Shown here one piece after another: positions 16,168-27,585 of a stretch of 64,000 nucleotides of DNA (within the stretch, counting starts at the first letter, position 1; the number at the start of each line of letters is the position of its first letter). A program made the position numbers and the translations under genes. Below the pieces are notes generated by a model. It was given only the letters and a program-made list of their open reading frames with translations, made no database searches and had not been told where the DNA came from. This DNA comes from Streptomyces sp. ISL-43 (GTDB lineage: Bacteria; Actinomycetota; Actinomycetes; Streptomycetales; Streptomycetaceae), in assembly GCF_018614195.1 (NCBI RefSeq), contig NZ_JAGGOT010000071.1:62001-126000 (forward strand), written 5' to 3'.

Positions 16168-17262
16168 GTGCCCGCCCCCCTTCACGCGCCCGCGCCCGTC
16201 CCGATGCCCGCGCCCGTGCCCGGTCCGACCCTCGCCGACATCGCGCGCGCCGCGGAGGTCTCCACCGCGACCGTCTCGCACGCGCTCAACGGCACCGGGC
16301 GCCTCGGCGAGTCCACCCGCCGCCGGGTGCGCGAGGTGGCCGGCGCCCTCGGCTACGGAGGCCGGCGCGGCCCGCACAACCGCAGCCTCGGCATCGCCGT
16401 GACCACGTACGCGGGGTTCGCCTGGGACTTCGCGCGGATCGCCTACTTCTCCCGGCTGCTCATCGCCGCCACCTCGGCGGCGCACGCCCACGGCTACGCC
16501 CTGACCACGCTGCCCGCCGACCGGGGCGCCGAGCCGCTGTGGCACACCCTGGCGGTCGACGGGATGCTGCTGCTCGACAGTCCGGCCGACGACCCGGTGC
16601 TGCGCGCACTGCGGGCGCGCGGTCTGCCGGTGGTCTTCGACGGCCCCCCGGTCGATCCCCGGCCGGGGGACGTGTGGGTGGACAACGACCACACCGCCAC
16701 CACCCGCGAGGTACTGGACCACCTCGCGGCCTCCGGCGCCCGGCGGATCGCGCTGCACGCGGGCTACGGCCGGGAGTTCTACACCGGGGCCGTCACGTCA
16801 GCCTATGAACACTGGTGCGCCGGGCACGGCCGGGCTCCGCTCGTGGTCCCTTTCGACCCCGACGACGCGGCCGGGCACGCCTTCGACTCCGCGTTCGCGG
16901 GGCCGGACAGGCCCGACGCCGTCTACTGCGTATACGACCCGGGGGGCCAGCAGGTGCTGGCCGCCGCCGCGCGCCATGGCATCCGTATCCCCGGACGTGT
17001 CCCCGCCCGGATGTCCGACGGCGGGCCGGGGGAGGACGGGCAGGGCGGGCTGCTGCTGGTCTGCGCCAGCGAGGACCCGGCGTACGCCGAGAACGAACCC
17101 TCCGTGACCACCGTCACCTTCAACCCGGAGCGGATCGCCGAATCGGCGGTTTCGTCCCTGGTCAAGCTGATCGAATCCGGACATGCGGAATCGCCTGGCA
17201 GGCTGACGGTACCGGCGGGGTTGTGGGTGCGTGCCTCGTCCCGGCCCCCTCGCATGTACTAG
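16168..17262 (+). CDS. LacI family transcriptional regulator
   Basis: The 364-residue repressor has a LacI HTH near residues 14-60 (TLADIARAAEVSTATVSHAL, hinge region LGYGGRRG) and a periplasmic-binding-protein-like effector domain (about 68-364). GTG 16168 is chosen because a good -10 hexamer TACGAT (16156-16161) ends 6 bases before it, pointing to a leaderless transcript. It probably controls the divergent amidohydrolase and possibly itself. The inducer is not predictable. The effector domain lacks some residues usual near its end (MSDGGPGEDGQGG insertion-like stretch), so ligand specificity may be unusual. Confidence 0.88.
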   Translation: MPAPLHAPAPVPMPAPVPGPTLADIARAAEVSTATVSHALNGTGRLGESTRRRVREVAGALGYGGRRGPHNRSLGIAVTTYAGFAWDFARIAYFSRLLIAATSAAHAHGYALTTLPADRGAEPLWHTLAVDGMLLLDSPADDPVLRALRARGLPVVFDGPPVDPRPGDVWVDNDHTATTREVLDHLAASGARRIALHAGYGREFYTGAVTSAYEHWCAGHGRAPLVVPFDPDDAAGHAFDSAFAGPDRPDAVYCVYDPGGQQVLAAAARHGIRIPGRVPARMSDGGPGEDGQGGLLLVCASEDPAYAENEPSVTTVTFNPERIAESAVSSLVKLIESGHAESPGRLTVPAGLWVRASSRPPRMY

Positions 17263-17265
17263 AGT

Positions 17266-17283
17266 TATCTCGACATCGAGATA
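17266..17283. promoter_or_regulatory. Perfect palindrome upstream of aconitase
   Basis: TATCTCGA-CA-TCGAGATA, an 8+2+8 inverted repeat, begins 4 bp after the LacI-gene stop and about 134 bp before the acnA start. It has operator rather than terminator character (short loop, AT-containing arms). I cannot name the regulator. Confidence 0.5.
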
Positions 17284-17326
17284 TCTGCCCCTGACGTACC
17301 GCAGCCGTCCCGCTGGTAAGGGTTAC

Positions 17327-17345
17327 CTAACTTAGCCTCACCTTA
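17327..17345 (-). promoter_or_regulatory. DtxR/IdeR (DmdR1)-like iron box upstream of aconitase
   Basis: Read on the minus strand, TAAGGTGAGGCTAAGTTAG matches the actinobacterial iron-box consensus TTAGGTTAGGCTAACCTAA at 14 of 19 positions, including the core AGGTnAGGCTAA. It lies about 72 bp upstream of the acnA start. Confidence 0.5.
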
Positions 17346-17416
17346 GCGGATTGGCCAGAGTGCCTCGCGGCAGGATTGCGGTAATACGCGCGAATTCATG
17401 CATGAAGGAGACTGTC

Positions 17417-20131
<2,715 letters not shown>

Positions 20132-20147
20132 GCGCATAACGGCACCA

Positions 20148-20182
20148 AAGGGCCGTACCTCCGTTAAGGGGGTACGGCCCTT
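20148..20182. terminator. acnA terminator
   Basis: A perfect 12-bp inverted repeat (AAGGGCCGTACC and complement, 11-base loop), followed by a T-rich stretch, lies 16 bp after the acnA stop. Confidence 0.8.
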
Positions 20183-20269
20183 CCGTTTCTGCGGGCGGCT
20201 CCGACGTCCAAGTCAGGTGACGGTGAGGTCTCAACTCGGAAAAGCCGGGGCCCAGACCTGCACATGATC

Positions 20270-20302
20270 TTGCTCACGGGAGCGGAAGTGGACTATACCT
20301 GT
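20270..20302 (+). promoter_or_regulatory. ngcE promoter with DasR-like (dre) box
   Basis: TTGCTC (20270) and TATACC (20294), 18 bp apart, form a promoter. The -10 lies inside AGTGGACTATACCTGT (20287-20302), which matches the dre consensus A(G/C)TGGTCTAGACCA(G/C)T at 13 of 16 positions. DasR is the GlcNAc-responsive repressor of chitin and GlcNAc genes. A leader of about 130 nt follows to ngcE. Confidence 0.6.
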
Positions 20303-20436
20303 GCCCGTCCGGATCACCGCGAAACGAGCGGCCCCGGACGGGGGGACGGCGGGGACCTGCGGTGATGTCCGCATGTGCGGCAACAGCCGCTCTTTCCTTC
20401 CTCCTTCACACTCCTGACGAAGGCGAGGACTTGAGC

Positions 20437-21888
20437 ATGGGATCCACCTCCGCCCACGGCGAGAACAGCAACGGTGAGGGCCTCGGCCGCCGGGACCTGA
20501 TCAAGCGCTCCGCGGCACTCGGCCTCATCGCCGTACCGACGATGAGCTTCCTGTCCGCGTGCGCCTCCGGCTCCGACGAGACGACCAAGGGCAACGAGTC
20601 GAAGACGGCCAAGTCCAAGGAAAACCCGTTCGGCGTCGCCAAGGGCAGCAAGCTCGACGTGGTCGTCTTCAAGGGCGGCTACGGCGACGACTACGCCAAG
20701 GCCTGGGAGGCGGCGTTCGACAAGAAGTGGGGCACCACCAGCTCCCACCTCTCCACCCAGGAGATCACCTCCAAGCTGCAGCCGCGCTTCAACGGCGGCA
20801 ACCCGCCGGACGTCGTCGACGACTCCGGCGCCCAGCAGATCAAGCTGGACGTGCTCGCCAAGGGCAACCAGCTCACCGACCTCACCGAGGTGCTCGACGC
20901 CCCCTCGCTCGACGACCCGACCAAGACGGTCCGGGACACGCTGATGCCCGGGACCGTCGAAGGCGGCATGGTCGGCGGCAAGTTCGTCGCGCTGCAGTAC
21001 GTCTACACCGTCTGGGGCCTGTGGTACTCCGGCAAGCTCTTCAAGGAGAAGGGCTGGACCGCGCCGAAGACCTGGCCCGAGTTCATGGAGATCTGCAAGA
21101 AGGCCAAGGAAGCCGGCATCGGCGGCCTGGCCCACCAGGGCAAGTACCCGTACTACATCAACGTCGCCATCATGGACCTGATCGCCAAGAAGGGCGGCCT
21201 GGATGCCATGAAGGCGATCGACAACCTGGAGCCGAACGCCTTCGCGGACAACCCGGTCGCGCTCGAGGCGGTCGAGGCGATCTACGAGATCGTCGAGAAG
21301 GACCTGCTGCTGCCGGGCACCAACGGCCTGACGCACACCGAGTCCCAGACCCAGTGGAACCAGTACAAGGCCGCCTTCATCACCTCCGGCTCCTGGCTGG
21401 AGAACGAGCAGCTCAAGCAGACCCCGGACGACTTCGACATGCAGTTCCTGCCGATGCCGGTGCTGCCCGGGAGCAAGCTGCCCTTCGAGGCCATCCGCGC
21501 GGGCGCCGGCGAGCCCTTCATCGTCCCGGAGAAGGCCGCCAACAAGGCCGGCGGCCTGGAGTTCCTCCGCTCGATGCTGTCGCGCGAGTGGTCGACCCTC
21601 TTCGCGCAGCAGGCCAACTCCCTCACCGTCCTCAAGGACGGCGTGGACCCGGCGGTCAAGCTCCGCCCGGGTACGCAGTCGGCCGTCGCCGCCCTCAAGT
21701 CGGCCGGCGACAACACCTTCAACTACCGTTACGCGGACTGGTACAGCGAGATGGGTACCGAACTGGAGAACGCGTCCAATGAGCTGATGGCCAAGCGCAT
21801 CCAGCCCAAGGAATGGATCAAGCGGGCCCAGGCTGCGGTAGACAAGGCGACCAAGGACCCGAACGCCAAGAACAACAAGCGCAGCTGA
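20437..21888 (+). CDS. ngcE: Carbohydrate ABC transporter substrate-binding lipoprotein NgcE
   Basis: The 483-residue extracellular solute-binding protein (family 1) has an N-terminal twin-arginine signal RRDLIKRSAALG and a lipobox ending FLSAC, so it is a Tat-exported lipoprotein. The mature part has the usual two-lobe pattern (PPDVVDDSGAQQ; VWGLWYSGKLFKEKGW; QWNQYKAAFITSGSWLENEQ). With its two permeases it is syntenic with S. coelicolor ngcEFG (SCO6005-6007), which takes up N-acetylglucosamine or chitobiose; specificity here is inferred from that. No ATPase gene is present, as is normal for systems that share MsiK. ATG 20437 is used; an in-frame TTG lies 6 bases earlier. Confidence 0.88.
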   Translation: MGSTSAHGENSNGEGLGRRDLIKRSAALGLIAVPTMSFLSACASGSDETTKGNESKTAKSKENPFGVAKGSKLDVVVFKGGYGDDYAKAWEAAFDKKWGTTSSHLSTQEITSKLQPRFNGGNPPDVVDDSGAQQIKLDVLAKGNQLTDLTEVLDAPSLDDPTKTVRDTLMPGTVEGGMVGGKFVALQYVYTVWGLWYSGKLFKEKGWTAPKTWPEFMEICKKAKEAGIGGLAHQGKYPYYINVAIMDLIAKKGGLDAMKAIDNLEPNAFADNPVALEAVEAIYEIVEKDLLLPGTNGLTHTESQTQWNQYKAAFITSGSWLENEQLKQTPDDFDMQFLPMPVLPGSKLPFEAIRAGAGEPFIVPEKAANKAGGLEFLRSMLSREWSTLFAQQANSLTVLKDGVDPAVKLRPGTQSAVAALKSAGDNTFNYRYADWYSEMGTELENASNELMAKRIQPKEWIKRAQAAVDKATKDPNAKNNKRS

Positions 21889-21932
21889 CACCAGCGTCCA
21901 CCGGTCACCCGGAAACACCAGGGACGGACACC

Positions 21933-22877
21933 ATGAGCCACGTAGCAAACAGCAAAGGGCGGGGCGGCTTCATCGCCGGCTTCCTCATCCTGCCCCTCGC
22001 GCTGTATCTGACCTTTGTCATCTGGCCGTACATCCAGACGTTCGGCTACTCCTTCACCAACTGGACGGGTCAGTCACCGACTTTCGACTTCGTCGGTCTG
22101 GACAACTACTCGGCCCTCCTGAAGGACGAGGTCTTCCGCGGCGCGCTGCTGCACAACCTGCTGCTCTTGGTGTTCGTCCCGGCGGTCACCATCCTGATCT
22201 CCCTGTTCTTCGCCTTCATGCTGAACGCCGGAGGGCGCAGCGGGGCCGGCGGAGTCCAGGGAGTGGCGGGTTCCGCCCTCTACAAGGTGATCTACTTCTT
22301 CCCGCAGGTCCTCTCCCTCGCCATCCTCGCGGTGCTCTTCGGAGCCGTGTACCGCAGTGACCAGGGCGGCCTGCTGAATGGATTCCTCGTAAAACTGGGC
22401 CTCGTCGACCCGTCCCACCCGATCGAATGGCTCAACGAACCCAACTTCGTCCTCTGGTGCCTGCTGCTCGTCGTCGTCTGGCACGGGGTCGGCTTCTACC
22501 TCGTCCTCTTCTCGGCCGCCATGCAGTCGGTCCCCAAGGACATCTACGAGGCCGCGCTGCTCGACGGCGCGGGGCGCGCCCAGACCTTCTTCAAGGTCAC
22601 GCTGCCCCTGCTGTGGGATTCTGTGCAGACCTCCGCGGTCTATCTGGGCATCGCCGCGATGGACATGTTCGTCCTCGTGTCGACCATGACCTCGGGCCAG
22701 TTCGGCGGCGGACCGGACCACCACAGTGAGGTCATGGCGACGGTGCTGATGCGTAACTTCCTCTACTTCGGCCAGGCGGGCTACGCCTGCGCCATGGGGG
22801 TCGTGATGCTCGTCCTCACCCTGATCCTCTCCGCCATCACGCTGCGGGCCACTCGCCGCGAGCACGTCGAGTTCTAG
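21933..22877 (+). CDS. ngcF: Carbohydrate ABC transporter permease NgcF
   Basis: The 314-residue MalF-type inner-membrane permease has six helices and the ATPase-docking loop EAALLDGAGRAQTFFKVTLPLL (EAA motif, about residues 205-225). The start ATG is 44 bp after ngcE, with a GGGACGG site. It pairs with NgcG. Its long periplasmic loop before the second helix (QSPTFDFVGLDNYSALLKD) is the usual MalF-like contact for the binding protein. Confidence 0.88.
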   Translation: MSHVANSKGRGGFIAGFLILPLALYLTFVIWPYIQTFGYSFTNWTGQSPTFDFVGLDNYSALLKDEVFRGALLHNLLLLVFVPAVTILISLFFAFMLNAGGRSGAGGVQGVAGSALYKVIYFFPQVLSLAILAVLFGAVYRSDQGGLLNGFLVKLGLVDPSHPIEWLNEPNFVLWCLLLVVVWHGVGFYLVLFSAAMQSVPKDIYEAALLDGAGRAQTFFKVTLPLLWDSVQTSAVYLGIAAMDMFVLVSTMTSGQFGGGPDHHSEVMATVLMRNFLYFGQAGYACAMGVVMLVLTLILSAITLRATRREHVEF

Positions 22878-22889
22878 CGGGAGACCACG

Positions 22890-23819
22890 ATGACCACTGT
22901 GATCAAAGCACCGGGCGAGGCGGCAGCCGAGAAGCGCGCCGCCGGCACCGGGCAGACCCGCGGCCGGGGCAAGGGCGGCTCCGAGGGCATGGTCCTCAAC
23001 GTCTTCTCGCACGGCTTCCTCGCCGTGTGGGGGATACTGATCATCCTGCCCCTGATCTGGCTGGTGCTCGGCTCCTTCAAGACCGACGCGCAGATCGGCG
23101 GCTCGGCCCTGAGCTGGCCGGCGCACTGGGAGTTCGACGCGTTCGGCCGCGCCTGGACCAAGGGCATCGGGAGCTACTTCGCCAACACGCTGATCGTGAT
23201 GGTGTTCTCGGTTCCGCTGACGATGCTGCTCGGCTCGATGGCCGCGTACGTCCTGGCCCGCTACCCGTTCACGGGCAACCGGGTGATCTACTACTTCTTC
23301 GTCAGCGGGGCCATGTTCCCGGTCTTCCTGGCGCTCGTCCCGCTGTTCTTCATGGTGAAGCGGCTGGACATGCTCAACTCGTACCAGGGCCTGATCCTCG
23401 TGTACGTGGCGTACTCGATGCCGTTCACCGTCTTCTTCATGCACTCGTTCTTCCGGACGCTGCCGACGGCCGTGCACGAGGCGGCGGTGATCGACGGGGC
23501 CTCGCACACCCGGATCTTCTTCCAGGTGATGCTGCCGATGGCCAAGCCCGGCCTGATCAGCGTCGGGATATTCAATGTCCTCGGGCAGTGGAACCAGTAC
23601 ATCCTGCCCTCCGTGCTGATGCAGCCGCAGACGGGCTCGGACCCCGAGCGCTACATGCTCACCCAGGGCCTGATCCAGCTGCAGTACCAGATGGGCTACG
23701 AGACGGACCTGCCGGTGCTGTTCGCCGGTGTGACCATCGCGATGATCCCGATGCTGGTGGTCTACCTGTCCTTCCAGCGCCAGATCCAGGCCGGCCTGAC
23801 CTCCGCCACCCTCAAGTAG
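22890..23819 (+). CDS. ngcG: Carbohydrate ABC transporter permease NgcG
   Basis: The 309-residue MalG-type permease has a charged cytoplasmic N-terminus (residues 1-35) and six transmembrane helices. The EAA loop reads EAAVIDGASHTRIFFQVMLP. It starts 12 bp after ngcF with a GGGAGA site, and ends the ngcEFG operon. It lies tail to tail with the MgtC-like gene, with only 2 bp between the stops and no room for a hairpin, so transcripts from the two sides probably overlap. Confidence 0.88.
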   Translation: MTTVIKAPGEAAAEKRAAGTGQTRGRGKGGSEGMVLNVFSHGFLAVWGILIILPLIWLVLGSFKTDAQIGGSALSWPAHWEFDAFGRAWTKGIGSYFANTLIVMVFSVPLTMLLGSMAAYVLARYPFTGNRVIYYFFVSGAMFPVFLALVPLFFMVKRLDMLNSYQGLILVYVAYSMPFTVFFMHSFFRTLPTAVHEAAVIDGASHTRIFFQVMLPMAKPGLISVGIFNVLGQWNQYILPSVLMQPQTGSDPERYMLTQGLIQLQYQMGYETDLPVLFAGVTIAMIPMLVVYLSFQRQIQAGLTSATLK

Positions 23820-23821
23820 CG

Positions 23822-24544
23822 TCAAGCGGACGGGTCGGGCACGACCGACCAGCTGACCGCCGAGACGGAGGGGTCGAGCGAGAGGTTGCTGACCGCTTCC
23901 TCCAGCATCCGGCCCCCCCCGCCCTCGGCGGTCAGCAGCGCGGACACCGTCACCAGGCCGGCCTTCGGGCCGTCCTGGCTGCGGATCGAGCGCAGCTGGT
24001 AGCCGGGCCGGCCCAGGGTGTCGACCAGCCGGTGGCGGATGTGGGCCTCCTCCGCCTCGAGGCACACGGCCTCGAAGTGGAAGTCGGTGGCCACCTCGGC
24101 CCCGCCTCCCGGCTCGCGGTCCATGCGCCGGCCCAGCGGGCGCAGCACGAGGTTCGCTCCCACCACGCCCGCCGTGCCGAAGGCCGCCAGGACGAACATC
24201 CCGGTGCCGGCGAGGCAGCCCACGGCCGCCGAACACCACAGGGTGGCGGCCGTGTTCAGGCCCCGTACGCTCAGCCCGTCGCGCATGATCACGCCGGCGC
24301 CGAGGAAGCCGATCCCCGAGACGATCTGGGCGGCGACCCGCGAGCCGTCGTACTGGACCTGCGAGACCTCGCTCATGAACCCGTACTGCGAGAGCAGCAC
24401 GAACAGCGCGGCGCCGCCCGCCACCAGGGCGTTGGTCCGCAGGCCCGCCATCCGGGCCCGCCACTGCCGTTCCAGGCCGATCGCCGCCCCGAATCCGAGC
24501 GCCGCGGCCAGGTGCCCGGCCATCTCCCATTCGGTGAGACGCAT
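23822..24544 (-). CDS. MgtC/SapB family membrane protein
   Basis: The 240-residue protein has an N-terminal MgtC/SapB membrane domain (about residues 1-135; conserved AIGLERQWR, TNALVAGGAALFVLL and GIGFLGAGVIMRDG with the GLNTAATLW motif) and a C-terminal ACT-like soluble domain (about 150-235). MgtC proteins support growth at low Mg2+ and, in pathogens, inhibit ATP synthase. It starts 34 bp after the end of the Mg2+ P-type ATPase gene, so the two form an mgtA-mgtC operon, as in many bacteria. Confidence 0.88.
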   Translation of the reverse strand: MRLTEWEMAGHLAAALGFGAAIGLERQWRARMAGLRTNALVAGGAALFVLLSQYGFMSEVSQVQYDGSRVAAQIVSGIGFLGAGVIMRDGLSVRGLNTAATLWCSAAVGCLAGTGMFVLAAFGTAGVVGANLVLRPLGRRMDREPGGGAEVATDFHFEAVCLEAEEAHIRHRLVDTLGRPGYQLRSIRSQDGPKAGLVTVSALLTAEGGGGRMLEEAVSNLSLDPSVSAVSWSVVPDPSA

Positions 24545-24578
24545 CGGCCCTTCCTTATCTCCTCTTGCGCGCGGCTTC

Positions 24579-27302
24579 TTACAGCCAGGTGCCGAACTTG
24601 CGGATGTACACGGTCTTCAGCAGCTGCGTGAGCGTGCAGTAGGCGAGCAGTACGCCGATCAGCCACGGGAAGTAGCTCGCCGGCAGGGCCACGAAGCCCA
24701 GCGACTCGGCCAGCGGGGAGAAGGGCAGGAAGAGCCCGGTCAGTACCGCGAGGACGGTCGTCACCATCACCGGCCAGGAGGCGCGGGACTGGATGAAGGG
24801 GATTTTGCGGGTACGGATCATGTGGACGATCAGGGTCTGCGAGAGCAGTCCCTCGATGAACCAGCCGGACTGGAAGAGCGCCTGGCTCGCCTCGCTGTTG
24901 GCGGCGAACACGTTCCACATGATCACGAACATCGCGATGTCGAAGATCGAGCTGATGGGGCCGATGCAGAGCATGAAGCGGCCGATGCCCTTGGCGTCCC
25001 AGTTACGGGGCTTGCGCAGGTACTCCTCGTCCATCCGGTCCCACGGCGTGGCCAGCTGGGCGATGTCGTAGACCAGGTTCTGGACCAGCAGCATGATCGC
25101 CAGCATCGGCTGGAAGGGGATGAAGGCGCTCGCCACCAGCACCGAGAAGACGTTGCCGAAGTTCGAGCTGGCCGTCATCTTGATGTACTTGATCGTGTTG
25201 CCGAAGGTGGTCCGGCCCTGGATCACGCCCTGCTCCAGGACGGTCAGGTCCTTCTCCAGCAGGATGATGTCGGCGGACTCCTTGGCGATGTCGACGGCGG
25301 TGTCGACCGAGATGCCGACGTCCGCGTCGCGCAGCGCGGCCGCGTCGTTGATGCCGTCCCCGAGGAAGCCGACCGTGTGGCCGTCGGCCCGCAGGGCCCG
25401 GACGATCCGGGCCTTCTGGACCGGGTTGACCTTGGCGAAGACCGTCGTACGGGCGGCCAGCGCGCGCAGCGCCGGGTCGTCCAGGGCGTCGAGCTCGCTG
25501 CTGCCCGAGACCACGTGGCCCACGTCGATGCCGACGTCGGCGCAGACCCGGGCCGCCACCAGCTCGTTGTCGCCGGTGACGACCTTGACCGCGATGCCCT
25601 TGTCGGCGAGGCCCTGCAGGGCCACGGCGGCGTCGGCCTTCGGCGGGTCGAGGAAGGCGAGGAAGCCGACCAGGGTCAGCCGGTCCTCGTCGGCGACGGT
25701 GTAGGTGTCGCGCGGCGTGTCCATCGTGCGGGTGGCCACGGCCAGGACGCGCAGGCCTCGACGGTTGTTGTGCTCGGCGATGCGGGTGACGTGCCAGCGC
25801 AGCTGCTCGGTCAGTTCGACCCGCTGCCCGCGGTCCGTCATGTGGGTGCACAGGTCGAGGACCTCCTCGACCGCGCCCTTGGTGATCATGACGTGCTCGG
25901 AGCGGCCGAGGTCGCCCACGATGCCGTTGCGGTTGAGGACCACGGACATCCGGCGCCGTGCGAAGTCGAAGGGGATCTCGTCGACCATCGAGAACCGAGC
26001 ATCGACGACAACCTCCTCGGCCTCGCCCACGCGGTCGATGACCGCTTGGTCCATCAGGTTCTTCAGGCCCGTCTGGAAGTGCGAGTTGAGGTAGCCGTAC
26101 TCCAGGACCTCGTTGTCGTCGTTCCCGTGCACGTCCAGGTAGCGGTCCAGGACGATCCGGTCCTCGGTGAGGGTGCCGGTCTTGTCCGTGCAGAGCACGT
26201 CCATGGCGCCCAGGTTCTGGATCGCGTTCAGCCGCTTGACGACGACCTTGCGCTTGGACATGGCGATCGCGCCGCGCGCCAGGTTGGCGGAGACCACCAT
26301 CGGCAGCATCTCGGGGGTCAGCCCGACCGCCACGGCGATGCCGAGGAGGAAGGCGGCCTCCCAGTCGCCCTTGGTGAAGCCGTTGATCATGAAGACGATC
26401 GGGACCATCACCAGCATGAAGCGGATCAGCAGGAAGCTGACCTTGCGCACGCCGGTGTCGAAGTTGGTCTCCGGGCGCTCGCCGACCAGGGAGCCGGCCA
26501 TCGAGCCGAAGTAGGTGTCGGCGCCCGTGGCGACGACGACACCGGTGGCGGTGCCCGAGGTGACCGAGGTGCCCATCAGGCAGAGGTTGTCGGCCTCGAC
26601 CGGGTCGGTGGTCTCGAACTGCCCGAGGTCCTCCGTCCGGGTGTCGGCCTTGGCGACCGGCAGGGACTCGCCGGAGAGCGTGGCCTGGCTGACCATCAGG
26701 TCCTTGGACGTGATGAGCCGCAGGTCGGCCGGGATCAGGTCGCCGGCGGCCAGCTTGACCACGTCGCCCGGGACCACCTGGTCCATCGGGACCTCGAAGG
26801 TGGTCGGGCCGGAGCCGCTGCCGGCCCGGCGCTGCACCGCGCAGGTGGTGGTGACGAGCTTCTTGAGCGCGTCGGCGGCCCGGCCCGAGCGGAACTCCTG
26901 CCAGAAGCGCAGCAGTCCGCTGATCCCGACCATCACCGAGAGGATGATGACGCCCGGGTCGGCAGGGTCCTGCCAGTACATGACGGCGGCCAGGAAGACC
27001 AGGACCCCGATGAAGGGGTTCCAGTACGCCTTCGCGAGCTGGAACCACCAGCGCGGGGCACGCTCGTGGGCGATGACGTTCGTGCCGTGGCGCTCCAGGC
27101 GCAGCGCGGCCTCGGTGTGGGTGAGGCCGTTGCGCGAAGCGTCCACTTCCTGCAGGACCTGGACGGTCGGGCGGGCGCTGGACCCGGCGAGCCGCTCGCC
27201 GACGATCCGGGTACGGGCCTCCAGCTCGGCGGCCTTGCGCTCGCGGCGGGCCTTGCCCGGGGGTGCGAGCTTCGTGGGGGTACGAGGGGTGAGCATGGTC
27301 AT
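24579..27302 (-). CDS. mgtA: Magnesium-translocating P-type ATPase
   Basis: The 907-residue type IIIB P-type ATPase has the phosphorylation motif DKTGTLT (about residue 375), TGDN, the hinge GDGINDAAALRDADVG, actuator motif SGES (TLSGESLPV), and ten predicted helices with the MgtA-type C-terminal set. It imports Mg2+. ATG 27302 is chosen because GGGAGG lies 8 bases upstream; a second ATG two codons later is possible. The 5' leader is long (promoter not found within the first 250 bp) and holds a short ORF with a perfect ribosome site and a hairpin, which could sense Mg2+ by attenuation. The MgtC-like gene follows in the same operon. Confidence 0.93.
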   Translation of the reverse strand: MTMLTPRTPTKLAPPGKARRERKAAELEARTRIVGERLAGSSARPTVQVLQEVDASRNGLTHTEAALRLERHGTNVIAHERAPRWWFQLAKAYWNPFIGVLVFLAAVMYWQDPADPGVIILSVMVGISGLLRFWQEFRSGRAADALKKLVTTTCAVQRRAGSGSGPTTFEVPMDQVVPGDVVKLAAGDLIPADLRLITSKDLMVSQATLSGESLPVAKADTRTEDLGQFETTDPVEADNLCLMGTSVTSGTATGVVVATGADTYFGSMAGSLVGERPETNFDTGVRKVSFLLIRFMLVMVPIVFMINGFTKGDWEAAFLLGIAVAVGLTPEMLPMVVSANLARGAIAMSKRKVVVKRLNAIQNLGAMDVLCTDKTGTLTEDRIVLDRYLDVHGNDDNEVLEYGYLNSHFQTGLKNLMDQAVIDRVGEAEEVVVDARFSMVDEIPFDFARRRMSVVLNRNGIVGDLGRSEHVMITKGAVEEVLDLCTHMTDRGQRVELTEQLRWHVTRIAEHNNRRGLRVLAVATRTMDTPRDTYTVADEDRLTLVGFLAFLDPPKADAAVALQGLADKGIAVKVVTGDNELVAARVCADVGIDVGHVVSGSSELDALDDPALRALAARTTVFAKVNPVQKARIVRALRADGHTVGFLGDGINDAAALRDADVGISVDTAVDIAKESADIILLEKDLTVLEQGVIQGRTTFGNTIKYIKMTASSNFGNVFSVLVASAFIPFQPMLAIMLLVQNLVYDIAQLATPWDRMDEEYLRKPRNWDAKGIGRFMLCIGPISSIFDIAMFVIMWNVFAANSEASQALFQSGWFIEGLLSQTLIVHMIRTRKIPFIQSRASWPVMVTTVLAVLTGLFLPFSPLAESLGFVALPASYFPWLIGVLLAYCTLTQLLKTVYIRKFGTWL

Positions 27303-27426
27303 GACGAAAACCTCCCTCCACGGTGTCCGGGCAGCGCGAAGCCGAGCGGTCACGTGGAGTGATCATGGGTCGGCGCGAAGTGGCACACAGGGCCGCGGGC
27401 AGGCCGATGGGCATGGATGACGCAGG

Positions 27427-27444
27427 CCTGACGGGCGCGTCAGG
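27427..27444 (-). promoter_or_regulatory. Hairpin in the mgtA leader
   Basis: CCTGACG-GGCG-CGTCAGG (7-bp perfect arms) lies between the leader ORF and mgtA, about 125 bp before the mgtA start. It may act as attenuator or pause hairpin. I see no canonical M-box riboswitch core in the leader. Confidence 0.35.
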
Positions 27445-27543
27445 TCATGCGGAAGGGGTGACGAAGATGAATGCAGAAACGCACGGGGGCGGCGCGGAGC
27501 CGCGGCCGTACACACTCGGGAAAGATCGGCCCGTCGGTGACGG

Positions 27544-27585
27544 TCAGCCGAAGAGAGCGCTGCAAGGACTTCGATCGGGACTCAT
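27544..27585 (-). CDS. Candidate 13-residue leader peptide upstream of mgtA
   Basis: A short frame encodes MSPDRSPCSALFG. It is preceded by a perfect AAGGAGGT ribosome site (27593-27600) with a 7-base spacer, the strongest in the whole region. Its ATG sits in the loop of a TCGGGA/TCCCGA hairpin. Salmonella mgtA is controlled by the Pro-rich leader peptide MgtL (starting MEPDPTPLP); the MSPDRSP start here is reminiscent but not demonstrably homologous. Proposed only from position, ribosome site and context. Confidence 0.4.
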   Translation of the reverse strand: MSPDRSPCSALFG

